A DNA stretch of 64,000 nt, taken from the NCBI GenBank assembly GCA_020809705.1, contig CP085825.1, positions 124,001-188,000 of the forward strand. The letters are read 5' to 3'. Within the stretch, counting starts at the first letter, position 1. Each line of letters opens with the position of its first letter. This DNA is from Calonectria ilicicola (lineage: Eukaryota; Ascomycota; Sordariomycetes; Hypocreales; Nectriaceae). Under the pieces are notes generated by a model that saw only the letters and a list, made by a program, of their open reading frames with translations, was not told where the DNA came from and did not search any database. Position numbers and translations under genes: made by a program. Shown in pieces: positions 46,955 through 58,304 of this stretch.

Positions 46955-48089
46955 TTAAGTTAGGTTTAATTGTTTCACAATGTCCTTGGCCTCATCAACC
47001 AACTTTAAACAAGGGGGCTGCCCACTAGTAATACGATATGAATCAGGAAAATTGGGCCCGGGAGGACAAGAATGCCAAAGAGTCTGCCGCTGACCTAGTC
47101 TTTCCACAAAGGCTAGAAAGTATGGTTGTGTTTGATTTGAGAGGCCGAATATCTCGGCTTTTAATACCTTCATCGCGACGCTTTTCCATTCCGCTGGGGT
47201 AGTCTCAAATGCAAAGGTGTTGGGGTCATGACCAAACTCTGTGCAGCATGCCCCAACTTTCATCAGCTTCTGCTCACCTGCTTGGGTTGATCGGGCCTCC
47301 TCTGATTCAATAACGCTCCATATTTTGCTGTAGCAGTGCGCCACAGAAAGTGCAAGTGTACAAAGCAGCAAGGCGTTCTGTGATGCAGAGACGTATTGAA
47401 GAGGGCACACTTGGCATTCGACAACGGCACTAGCTGTTCGAGTGGCATCTCGAAGTATGGGAAAGCTGGACGGGTACTTGGGTTCGTGGCCCCGTCTCAC
47501 CACATCCAGCATCTGGTACATGTCGAGGAGACAGGTGCAAGTTGGGGCGCTTAGCTCCATGGTATCCGTTGGGGGATCCGGAGATGGGTCGGTCTGCAAA
47601 AAATCTTCAATCTGTGTGCAGTTGTGAAGACTATGACTGGTCAAAATTGATCTTGTTCGTCTCGGAGACTTTTCAACTCACGCGCCCAAGTAATCTCCGA
47701 CGTCAGAATCCCCAGTTCCAAGCGGTGCAAATTCGTGGGCATTCCAAAACTGCTGCTGAGGCTGGCTGTGGAGCTGGACTTCTGGGGTGCAGGAATCCGA
47801 GATGACTTCATCTGTCGTGCTCAAGTCTGATCGCCTCGCTTCGTCGTGACCTATGAGTTTGACGTGGACCTTTCTCGGCCTTCCCCTCGGCTTTTGCACT
47901 GAGTAGGCGCACCGTATTCCGCGACGTAAGCAGCGAGAGCAAGCCCCCAGCTCTCCAGTGCACTTTAACTTTTTCTTTCCTGCGTCATGTAAGTGCGTGC
48001 AAGTACCATGGCGAAGGTGGTGTCAGACTGCATTCATCGCAAGCAGCCCTCTTCGGGGCTTGGTCAGCGAACTCTGCATCGTTGAGCAT
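46955..48089 (-). CDS. AflR-like Zn2Cys6 transcription factor
   Basis: Regulator of 346 residues from three exons (48089-48029, 47979-47682, 47636-46955). The first intron (49 nt) lies inside the zinc cluster; splicing gives ACDEC, RKKKLK, C, TGELGAC, SRC and LRRGIRC, followed by the basic linker KPRGRPRK. This short cluster at the extreme N-terminus plus the PRGRPRK linker is the mark of AflR-type regulators of secondary-metabolite clusters. The C-terminal half fits the aflatoxin-regulatory-protein domain: CTCLLDMYQMLD, VVECQVCPLQYVSASQNALL and a final LKLVDEAKDIVKQL. Its nearest upstream neighbour on the same strand is an ABCC pump. No polyketide or peptide synthase lies in the window, so the pathway is unknown. 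Confidence 0.87.
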
Positions 48090-48796
48090 GATTCGGCTGT
48101 GAGAATAAAGGGCGGGGTGTAAATAAAATGAACGGGGCGATCTCTTCAATGAAATCAGTCACGGTTCCCAAGTCTCAGAGTGTTTTTTCTAGCCGCCCTC
48201 CCTTCTTGAGACTTTGTGGAGATGGTTGCGCATCGGAAGTCGGCGACTGGCTGTGCAGCACTAACTTTAATCCGGGGCGCTTTGCTAATTTGCGCCGCCT
48301 CCATGTTACCACTTGACGTGCTCTTTTTTCGATCCTTTGCATCATAGAAGATTCCTGTTTTTTTTCTTTTTCTTTTTCTTTTTCTTTTCCTTCCTCTTTT
48401 CTATTCATTTCTTTTTTTTTTTTAGAAACATTTTTTTCTTGTATTAGTCCATGGCTTTTTGAGAATTGTTTTAGCTTAGAATTAGGATCAAGGCCAAGAA
48501 AGCAATGATCCGGTATGCAAATTTACCACTTCACGGCTCAAGACTGGACGTTACTGCTACAGCGCCGTTTCCAACGACTTCAAATTGTTCATTGTACTGA
48601 ATTGACTTTTCTACCGCTCCTAATCGTCATGATATCCAATAAATAGTTCTGACTGATATGCTGAATAAAATTTTGTGACCAGCCGGAATATGGTTTCGGC
48701 CTTTTCTTACTAATAATGCTCCGAGCTCACCTGTGAATAATTTCCGAATTTTTTTATTACTAACCCGGTTGCAACCGTTATACTGCACATGGCTTG
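48090..48796. promoter_or_regulatory. upstream region of the AflR-like gene with pyrimidine tract
   Basis: About 700 bases between the ABCC stop and the AflR-like start. A TTTTTC repeat tract at about 48358-48423 lies some 270 bases upstream of the regulator start; polypyrimidine tracts are common in fungal promoters. Confidence 0.4.
48358..48423. repeat. TTTTTC microsatellite and T-rich tract
   Basis: About five TTTTTC units merge into mixed CT and T runs. Simple low-complexity DNA, on the + strand as written. Confidence 0.8.
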
Positions 48797-51700
48797 TTAG
48801 TCACTATTCCTGTCGTCTTTGCGAACCGTTTTTGCGCTGCTTGAGGCATGTGCTGTGTCCATCGCTTCAGTCATCTGAGCTCTTCCTTCTCGAGCCACAG
48901 CATCCCTGTAATAACTGTCAGGATGGCTCAACAAGTCTGCAGGCGCTCCGTCTTCAAATATTTTCCCACTATCCATCGAGATGATGCGATCCATCCACGC
49001 CAATGTTGCCGCCCGGTGTGCGACGGCTATAATCGTCGTTTCCTCGGGCAAAGCCTGCAACGCACTTTGCAATGCTGTGTCTGAAGCAAAGTCAATATTG
49101 GCAGCAGCTTTTATGTCATGTCAGCGCGAAACTTTCCAAATAAGTTGCATAGGGTATCATAAGCTCGCCTTCATCTACCAAAAGAATACTGGGTTTTAGC
49201 AAGAGGACCCGGGCCGCACAAAGCAATTGGCGCTGTCCTGATGAAAGATCGCCGCCTTCTGCCTGGACTTCGCGAGACAACGGGTCTTCTCTCCCGTGAT
49301 CGATAAGGACTGGCTTGAGCTGACACTTCTCGAGTGCTTCAAGCAACTCAACATCGGTGTGCTGTTCAAGCGGGTCTAAATTTTCACGAATCGTACCCTT
49401 GAGGACTAAAGGCTCTTGCGTTAGTGTTCGAACCGTGTTTCGAAGCCGTTGGACATCCAGCCGTGAAATGTCCACCCCGTCGATGGTAATCCGCCCGCTA
49501 TTTATTTGAACAAGACATGCTAATGCCGATATTAACGTAGATTTTCCACTTCCAGTTCTACCAATGATTCCTACTCTTTCCCCTTTCTTTATTTTCAAAT
49601 CCACTCCATCTAGGGCAGGTCGGATGCGAGAGTTGTACACGACCGAGACCTGGTGGAATTGAATATCGCCAGATCGAGGCTTGGGACCATTACTAGAGAC
49701 TTCAGTAGGTATACCGTCGTAATACTTTTTCAATCTTTCAATGGAGTTCATTTTGATCTGAAATTCGCACATGCACCAGGCTAGAATGTAAACACTGTTT
49801 GAAATTGTTGTCGCATGGCTCAGTGCAAGGCCGCCTTGGGTGTTCGACATCTTACCAGACACCAAGAGCATTGCGCAAATCAGAACTAGAAATGCCGATG
49901 CAATTTCAGCCCGAAATGTAATCCATGTATCGAGTGAATTACGGCAAAACTTCGCCGCCATGTACATGTCAAGTGCTTTGTCGTGTTTGGAGCGGATCAG
50001 ATGAGCCGCCCCATAGACTTTGATTGAACTCATGCCTCTCATAGCCTCGCTAATGATGGCAAGAACCGGAGAGTGTAGAATGGATGCCGACCGTTGCATC
50101 TCTCGAGCTGCACTAGATACGGAGTTAGCTGTAAGGAGATCTCCAGAGACGTAAAGACTTTGACAGCTTACACGGCAAATTTTAATAGTAGCCAACCTGC
50201 GATCAACACATATGGTAGTGCAACAGCTAATGTGACAGGTGCGGCAGCAACAACTAGGACAATAGAAGATATCAAGGTGGTACCAGCGACAAGAACACCA
50301 TCCATAGAGTTCATAATGAATATGTCCATGGACATGACGTCGCTGGAGAATCGATTCAAGATGCGTCCGACAGGCTGGCGGTGGAAAAATGAAAGAGGTG
50401 CTGCGAGAATATTGTCCACTGTGATTCTGTGAATATTCTTGCTTGCCCCAACACTTAGTATCACTAAAAAGAGCCCGAGCAGTGCTAGTTCATGTGTAAG
50501 CTGCATCAATACAAGGAGTAGTCAAAGTCACAGATGTAAAAACCATTCACTTACACTCAATAAGACCAGGTGAGACTGTGAGTGCCATATAACCTCCGAG
50601 GTACTCTATTCCCGCCAAGTGAAGTTTATCATCAATCCACCATACGAGCCAATATGCTGACATGGTCTTTGCCATTGTCAAGAACCCTGCGAGGAGGATT
50701 GCGAGTAGCACAATGAGATTTCCACCGGCACACCTACAGTAGAATTTGAGCACACATGAGCTTATTGCTCCTTGGGATCTTTCCTCTTCCTCAAAAATAT
50801 CTTCAGCTGGATTTGAAGTTGTAGAAGCGGGGTCAATGGTTGTTGCTGACGAGAGGCTTCCTAGAAGATCGTCTGAATCGGTTTCCTCATCACTCAAGGG
50901 CCCGAGTGGCTCGGTGAAATCGCTAGAAAAGATGGCATACTTTTCAGATATTGATTTACTAGACATGAAATCTTGACTTGTGCCAGTCCAGCTGATCTGA
51001 TTGTCATCAAAGACTATCACGTTGTCACACATTGGTACAAACGATGTATGGAGGGTGACTGTAACTTGAAGTCAATCTTTTTGCTCATAGTTTTTTAAAT
51101 CGTGATTTCGATGGAATCAGATAGTTACCTAAAATAATAGTTTTCTTTAGTCTTCGAATTGTCTGGAATAGATGTAGGCGAGTTTTAGGATCGACAGCCG
51201 AAAAGGGATCGTCAAGCAAGAGAATTTCGGAATCGGAATAAATGGCCCTAGCCAGAGCAATTCTTGCTCGCTGGCCTCCACTGAGGTTATTTCCCGATTC
51301 TGCAATGCTTGTTTCAACCTTACTAGCACTCGAAAAGTCTGGAGAAATGAAATCTTGGTCCAAAGCGCACATGCGCAAAACGTTTTGGTAACGAACAGGG
51401 TCATACTTGCTTGCAAAAATAATGTTGTCGCGCAAAGATCCAGAAAAGACCCATGGATCTTGTGACACATATGCCAAGCTGCCATATATGTGATGTGATC
51501 CTGTTTCAGTGGTCATTTCGCCGAGAATCGCTTTCAAGAAACTGGATTTTCCACTGCCTGTGGGGCCAATGACAACCATTAACTCATTCTGAGCAACATT
51601 GAGGCATCCGACATGTAGAATTTTGTCAGATTCAAACTCTTGTTCCTTGCTTTCATGCGGATATGTAAAAGCTGCTCCCATGAAGCTCATACTAACCAAT

Positions 51701-53120
51701 GCTCCTTTGCTAGAGCTCACTTGCAGCTCTGACTCTTCAGCTGTTAAAAATCGTCTGATTCTCTGAAAGCTAGGCCAAGTGGAACATTGTCGATTAATCG
51801 CAAGAGATGTATTTGATACTGGCTGGTAAAGCATGTTGAAATAAGCCAGGGCCGGGAAAATTGTGGCGGAGGTGAGCTCATGACCAGTGAGATAATATGC
51901 AAGAAAGGCCGATCCCGCGCTAAATCCTGCGACAGCCTGGTTCATGGCAGTAAAGTAGCAAAATGATAATGAATGGTACTAATGGAGAAAGTTAGGAGTT
52001 GGGAGGCTATGAGAATCGTGGTTGGAAGTGGAAACCGTCAAAAATGCGTTCAAGTCAGAAAACATACCTTGGTTAACGCCTTGATTTGCTTTTCGCGAGA
52101 TCCCTTTACTTTTTCGCGAAATAAATCTTGATATCCCAGAGCCTTTATGCCCTTCATTCCATAAAGCAGCTCGCTCATCATCCCGAGTCGGCCATCATTG
52201 CATGATATGTAGCTTCTCTGAGCGCAGATGATCCCTTTATTGGCCCATCCTTGAGAAATAAATATGATCAAGACAACCAAGAATCCTATGTTCCTCGCCA
52301 TCAGTTTCTACACCTTGGCAGTATATGAAAAATGAGGTCACTGACCAAACAAAGCCGTTGATCCCATGATATTTACTGTCAATATACAGATAGTGATGAT
52401 TTGCAACGGGGCACTCCAGATATCGTGAAGCTTCAACATGTAATTCGCTAGAAGTTCTGCGTCAACTGAACTCATGTTTACAACTTTCTCTGGAGGGTAC
52501 TCAGATTGAGACTCCACAGACAGTCGCATACTCTTCTCCAAAATAGCTACACGAGACACTGTCTCCACCCAGATGTAGTGGCTTCTACACACTTGATCTT
52601 TGGCTCGTCCCAGAAAAGTTGCCGCTATAGTCATGAAAAATAGGACCAACCCTAATGCGGCATTTTGTGGATCTAAGAGAAGTCTTCTGAGAACAAGAGG
52701 AGTACCGATGGTTGCTGCAGCAGAAAAAGCCTGGGTCGGTTGTGATGCCAAGGTCAGTCACTTAGTGGTAAATTTGGTAAATCAGGCAAATCTCACCTCT
52801 AAAGTCACTCCAAGCACGAGCATACCTCCGGCTTCCTTTGAAAATAAAAATGACAGCACTGGTTTATTCTGCTTTTTGGAGACCGAGAATAATGTGCGCA
52901 AGTGGGCGGAAGCAATCGTAAAAACTGGAAGCCAATCATTTTGCAAGTCGCTAGACTTGTTGATACGCCAAACAAGTCCATCCAGCCAAATTTGTATGGG
53001 AGAGACGTAGTGCTCAAATTGGCCGTTGGGTTGATATTTTTTAGCCGAGTTTTGGCTACGACGACGCCTCAGGCGATTCAAGACACGAGAAATGATATTG
53101 GAACCTGCCGAACTCGCCAT
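48797..53120 (-). CDS. ABC transporter, ABCC (MRP) type
   Basis: Full-length exporter with TMD1-NBD1-TMD2-NBD2, 1280 residues. Eight exons: 53120-52797, 52730-52346, 52285-52068, 51978-51129, 51058-50577, 50500-50172, 50112-49169 and 49107-48797. NBD1 has GPTGSGKSS (about 447), LSGGQRARIALARAI and LLLDDPFSAVD, with Asp in place of the catalytic Glu, as is normal in ABCC. NBD2 has GRTGSGKST (about 1050), a divergent signature LSSGQRQLLCAARVLLL, ILLVDEAAANID and IIAVAHR. There is no TMD0, so it is a short MRP. The intron inside NBD2 (49168-49108) starts with GC, not GT. The exon 5 donor (GTCTCA) is weak but is the only one that keeps frame. Position beside an AflR-like regulator suggests export of a metabolite or toxic compound. 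Confidence 0.9.
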
Positions 53121-53940
53121 AATGTGTTAAACAAGGGATATGGCAGGTGCCATAGTCTATAAGAGAGAAGATTGCAATCATTTAGTGTACTGGCAGGGGA
53201 CTTTGGTGCTAATTATACATTTGACGTGCTTTATATGGTGTAGGAAATTTACAAATCATGAGTGCTAATAACGCCTAAGACCAGAGACAAGACCAGAAAC
53301 ACTCAGAGCCGTCATGAATAAATGGAAAGAGAGTCATTAGGGTATGGAAGGAATGTTAGATGTCAGTGCGGTACAGAGGTGTGATGATAGGAATGGAGAT
53401 TCATAATTCCCCGAGTAATGATCTTCGATATGAACCAATGATCTGAAGACAGGTGTTAGACAACTAGCGGTGGAACAGATGATGGATTATAAAGCTTTTC
53501 AAAGTACCGAGAGAGAGTATCAGGAGTGTCATTTACATGTATTAATTAAGAAATATTGCCATTTTTGTTGCTTGGCGAAATTTGGGGACATACTGGTTCT
53601 TCATTTTGAAGTACTTTCGTTATAGCGATGCTAAGATCTTCGTACTCGCATGCAAAGGATTTCTCATTCGTCCCTTGCATAAGAAATTCGAGTTCTAAAT
53701 TGAGCATGATGTCAATTCGGCGCCCATTGGCGTCGATTGAGAAGGAAGTGCTTGATTTGAAAAATGAAAGATTGCATGATGACTCAGGACATGTTTCAGC
53801 CACCCGGCTAAATTCTCCAGGGGATTCAGGTTTTTACCATGCCATGAACATGGCCCAGGAAAGTCGGGGTTCGTCGGCTTAACTGAATCCAATCCAGACA
53901 AATCAAGGGGAAAACTGCTAAAATCCGATATCGCGGCTTG
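53121..53940. other. upstream of ABCC; possible tail of the neighbouring zinc-finger gene
   Basis: Contains the ABCC promoter. A minus-strand frame at 53546-53803 has gene-like composition (IDIMLNLELEFLMQG and FACEYEDLSIAITKVL) and could be a further 3' exon of the zinc-finger gene to the right, or a relic. I found no splice junction good enough to join them. Confidence 0.35.
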
Positions 53941-54610
53941 TCACATCCTCTTAGGTGTGAATGGTGGCTGAGCACATGTCGCACTTTGTGTAACTTGATG
54001 ATTTAGTCCGCTAAACTCCAGTAGACATTCCTCCAGGGAAGCCATAGACATGGCTGGTTCATCCGCAAGACTATATCCGATCTTAAACATTGTCAACCAA
54101 TCGAAATTGTCGGCAGGTGTTTGATTCCAAGGATCATCGTAATCAAACAAAACGAGTCGTGCCTGTGCTCGTAATGATTCATCTATGATAGTGACCTCAT
54201 ACGCCCTCTGTAAGCCGACAAATTGCACTAGCATCGCCGTTAACAGCTCAAATGCCGTCGGGTTGAGCTGTAGGCTAGAGATTGAGTCGGAAAATTTCTG
54301 AGTGGCCTTAGAGGCGCTGGGCAGCTTCATGTCATTGGACTGCCGCCCGATGAGGTAGGGGGAATGGCGTTCTCCACAAACAAGGTGATAGCCAGATCCA
54401 GACTTCGACACCCTTTTTAGTCTTTCCTTAGAGTTCCTAACGGGAATTGGTGAATCAGATGGTCGTTTCGGTCTGTCCTAAGTTCAAACCTGTCGCCGCA
54501 AAACTCATATTTTGAGTTCACCTTTATTTGATACCCTTTTATCGTACCCAGAACATTAACGTTGTGGTTAATGCAGACGTGTCGATGTAAACGATCTTTG
54601 CGGCAAAAAG
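53941..54610 (-). CDS. C2H2 zinc-finger regulator, C-terminal part (5' end unresolved)
   Basis: The minus strand encodes RAFCRKDRLHRHVCINH, the second half of a fungal C2H2 finger, near 54605-54555. A 45-nt intron with donor GTGAACTC and acceptor CTTAG then leads to RPKRPSDSPIPVRNSKERLKR and a C-terminal block with LRAQARLVLFDYDDPWNQT followed by ADNFDWLTMFK, typical of a group of fungal C2H2 factors. A CAG at the finger start would supply the Cys of C-K-R-A-F if a preceding exon ended in TG, but I cannot find that exon or a first finger upstream. Either the 5' exons are small and diverged or the gene is decayed. The 3' end may extend into the frame at 53546-53803. Confidence 0.5.
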
Positions 54611-56431
54611 CCCGTTTGCTGATGGATTTTGGTACACATTTCTAATACGCATGAGACTTTAGATGTGAGCTAGTGAGTTCCGCCATACCTCAGAGTGCAC
54701 ATCGCATTGTATTGTCTGATGAATTGGTGAAGCAATGACCAGATGGAAGACATTTCCATCGCTAAAGCACAAGTTGCAGGCCTGGCCCAACCTTGCGATG
54801 ATCGAAATTTGTCTGTACAAAGTGTACACTACTATATTCGGCAACTGTTCCTTTAATCGGCTTTTATTCATGGTACAAAAGTTTAGGCGTGGTAAGGTCA
54901 CAAGTATGCATTTACTTTTGGATATTTTGGTTCAGTGGTTCCAAGCCTCGCACCATTACGTGTGTCCAAGTGAAAACTCTTCAATTGTCTAGTTATTTCT
55001 TAAGGCCTGGGTACTTCAGCCCTGTAGTGCATCTGCATGAAGAAAGGAAAACTAGATCAAGAGTGTCACATAGGAAGAGGACCTTTTTCCTGGGTGCAAA
55101 GATCAGTTACCGCTGAGGCAAAAGATTACGCAATGAATGCAGTTACCGCATTCATTGGGTCCAGTACATCTGATTATAACAGTACCTGTGCGGTCCCCGC
55201 ACAGCACCTTGTTACAAAGACCTTCTCAATGCACCTGGAATTCTAGCTATCTATTGATACAAGCTAACTGTTACTTCTCACTAGTGAAAACCCAGCTCAA
55301 TCTTAACATCAACGGAAGTCCGGCTAGTCTTGAACCCTACTAAACCAACGCAATCATTATACTCATATGCATTCCCGATTTGACTCTCCTCAGTCTTAAA
55401 GTAACCTGGCCGGAAATGACATGTGCAAGGCGACGTTTCACATGATTGTTGACCAGAGTTCCAAGATAATACTTCACGAATCCGATGTCGCTGCCCTTTA
55501 TGCCCCGAGTCCCAGCTGCAGTAGTCTAAGAGCCGATTTGAAAGAGTTTCCCTGTGTTATTGTTCACAACGATATTTTGGCAAGTTCTGCCGCCAATTTC
55601 TTTTAAAATCAAATTATCGACATCGCAGTACCTGGATAATATCTCGACTCCGCAGTTGACCCCAGTTCTGCCATCACGAAAAGATTTCAAGGCTTTATTA
55701 AGACCATAATTGTATATTTGACCGGCAACTGCGCCAGGTTGCGAACTCTAGTTTGTCTCGTCGGTAGCCAATCCACATTCGTGACAAATTATAATCCTGT
55801 ATTAACTCTGATGAATGCGGTGGCTGCATTCATGATTTGATCTTCTACCCGAGTAATGACTGATCTTTGTTTCTAGAAAAAATGTCATTCTACTGTTCCG
55901 CCGTGAAAAAAGCCAGAATTTCCTATTCTCTAAGGAAATATATCAGTGTACAATGTACTAAGCACGGATCATCTGTTTAAAATTACCTACGACGGTTAAT
56001 GCCAGTGTAATTCTTGTCGGAAGCGTGGCTGAGTAAACACACTGCTAGATTTAGGTTAAGCTCCAGGAGAGTGATATTTAGTGGTTTTCAGGTGATTTTG
56101 CCCGCCACCTTAATTTTATCGTGGCACAGATGTAACGAGCCAACGATTTGAGAGAATTCGACGTCCACCTGCTTATGTTCCATTAGTGAACCCACTTACG
56201 AGACGCGAACTACGTCGAGAGTGAGTGCAATTCGGTAGCTCGGCTAGTTCGGCCGTGCACAAAACATCTGAGCACACATTAGACCATGTGGTGTCTCCGA
56301 GATGCCTCCGGAGCAATCGGATTGGTCAGCCCTTGTCTAGTGGCAAGCAATGTGAATAATAAGCATAAGTAGGAGGATCATTTCTATTACTCTAACCTCA
56401 CCAAGTAAATGCATCTTGGAAGACCAAAAAG
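54611..56431. other. 1.8-kb region between divergent regulators
   Basis: It should hold the missing 5' part of the C2H2 gene and the promoter of the Zn2Cys6 gene at 56432. Frames of 60-90 codons (54659-54901 minus, 55421-55606 plus) have no recognisable domain. A small inverted element near 55126-55155 places AATGAATGCAGTTACC next to GCATTCATT. Confidence 0.4.
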
Positions 56432-58137
56432 ATGGGTTCCGTATCGGCTGCTAATCGACGAAAGTTTACTCGAAGTCGAGCCCCAAAAGTCAGGACTGGC
56501 TGTGCCACATGGTATGTGAATGAACAGCCTTTCAGTTTCTTGGCTTGGCGTGATCGACTAACTATTACTTCCAGCAAGTGCGTTGACGCTTCAGATACTA
56601 TCACAAATTTTACTAACCCGATATCAGAAGTCGCCATCTTAAATGTGACGAGCGAAAACCTCACTGTGAAAGATGTATTATAGGCGGTTATGCATGCGAG
56701 GGTTACCTAGCTGTTCCGACAAAACGCCAGCAAACAACCCCCAAGAACACAACAAAGAGGCTAAAACCCAAGCCACCAACTAAGCATCAGTTATCAAACG
56801 GGGAGGACATGGGTCGAATCTCAATTCCTATGATGTACCATTTCCCAGTCGAGACTGAAGTTTTCCACCACGTGCGGACACGTGTTGTTCGAGACTTTTT
56901 TACAAGCATAACGCCAACTGAGTTTTGGTATCTCTATGCTCTTCCAATGGGCCATGAGATTAAGCCAGTACGGGCCGCACTCTGTTCAATTGCCAGTGCA
57001 CATCGGCGCTTCAAGACACAGTGTTTGCCAACCAATATTGTTTCGTTGAACTTATTTGCTTTGGAACAATTTTCTATTCAACAATATAACGAAGCTATTA
57101 ATCATATTCAGGCCTTTTCTATTACAGACGGAGAGAAAAATAAAGATGTTATTCTCATATGCTGCATTCTTTTTATATGCATCGAGAATCTATTTGGGCG
57201 CTACACCAAATCAGCCCAACATCTCCGGGCCGCGTTTTCTCTTCTTCATCATTATGAGCAATCTGGGCAAGGTAATGAACCTGATCCAAAGTTGCATAAA
57301 TGTCTCAAGCTTATGTTGATGAGTCTGGGTTTCGATATCGGTACCTATTTCGGGTTTGATGCAATCCCTGAGATGCATTTGCTTTATTCAAGTCAACCGG
57401 AATTACCAGCACATCAGTTCACATCAACCAAATCCTTTGACACAATAGCAAATTACATTCGTATTTTCCAAATACAATTTAGCCTCAGGTTTACAATTTG
57501 CCAAAAGCAGTCAATGCAAGCAATCCCGCATGGATATTCGAAAGAATTAACCTGTTCATCTCCCTCCCTCAACTACTTTCAACCATACGTTCTGGATTTG
57601 TGGAATTTCTTTGATGATCTGAGTGCCAAGTTCGATCTTTTTAAGAGCCAGATTGATGAGAAATGTCTCTCAAGGCAACAACTATGTCAACTTGAAGGCC
57701 TATCGATGCAGCAAACTTTGTGTTCAATATTTCTTCAGGCAAAGTCAATTGACGAGAGCTTTCCTCCAGCGTTGTGCCGAAAGATCTTAAAACAAGCTGA
57801 AGCCTTGATCTATACTCAGGGTTCTGATGCAAATGGTTCCTTCTCTTTTGATGCAGGTCTTATCCTTGCGCTTAATTTAATCGGGTTCTCCTGCAGAGAT
57901 ACTGGCATTCAAAAAGAAGGAATAAAACTTCTACGTTCGCTGAAGAGAAGAGAAGGGATTTGGGATAGCGAGCAAATAGCAACTATCCATGAGGCGATGA
58001 TCTACACCCAGGAAAACAATATTTTGGCTTGGAATCAACTTCCTTGGCATGTGTATCCAGCAGCCGAGATGTTATCAAGGTTATGCTTGCCGCTTCGAGG
58101 GCTACAAGAAACACTAAGTATTGTACTAAATCAATAA
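56432..58137 (+). CDS. Zn2Cys6 transcription factor with a 3-nt micro-exon
   Basis: Regulator of 530 residues. Exons 56432-56511, 56575-56577 and 56628-58137. The cluster becomes complete only if CAA at 56575-56577 is kept between two canonical introns (GTATGT...CTAAC...TTCCAG, 63 nt, and GTGCGT...TACTAAC...TCAG, 50 nt). It then reads GCATC, KSRHLK, CDERKPHC, ERC, IIGGYAC. Joining exon 1 directly to exon 3 creates a TGA at the second Cys codon. The rest has features of the fungal UPC2-like group, such as FHHVRTRVVRDFF, FWYLYALPMGHEIKPVRAAL and LQETLSIV at the C-terminus. If only the downstream frame from the Met at 56809 were used, the DNA-binding domain would be lost. The adjacent, convergent SDR is a possible target by position. 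Confidence 0.85.
56575..56577 (+). other. candidate 3-nt micro-exon within the zinc cluster
   Basis: CAA lies between an intron ending TTCCAG and one starting GTGCGT. It completes the fourth-residue Cys codon (TG+C) and begins the Lys codon (AA+A). The spacing of six residues between the second and third cluster Cys is obtained only with it. Confidence 0.7.
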
Positions 58138-58304
58138 AGGCTTTTTTTTTCAGTTGAACCAGTTAGGGTGAAAGGAAAAGACTCGTTTCAGATTAGAGTG
58201 TACGAGGGTCGTGGAGAACTCGGTGTTAGAAAGGTATTTCGTGTCAGAAGATGTGCACTGGAATCTAGAATGTGACTGACTTAATTTGGTTTCGGACTTG
58301 AAAT
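58138..58304. other. short convergent spacer
   Basis: About 170 bases between convergent stop codons of the regulator and the SDR; it must contain both 3' ends. Confidence 0.4.

Noticed and set aside
54659..54901. ACNLC...H segment as a first zinc finger of the C2H2 factor
   Set aside because: Cys and His spacing does not fit a C2H2 finger, and no splice join in the right phase reaches the next exon.
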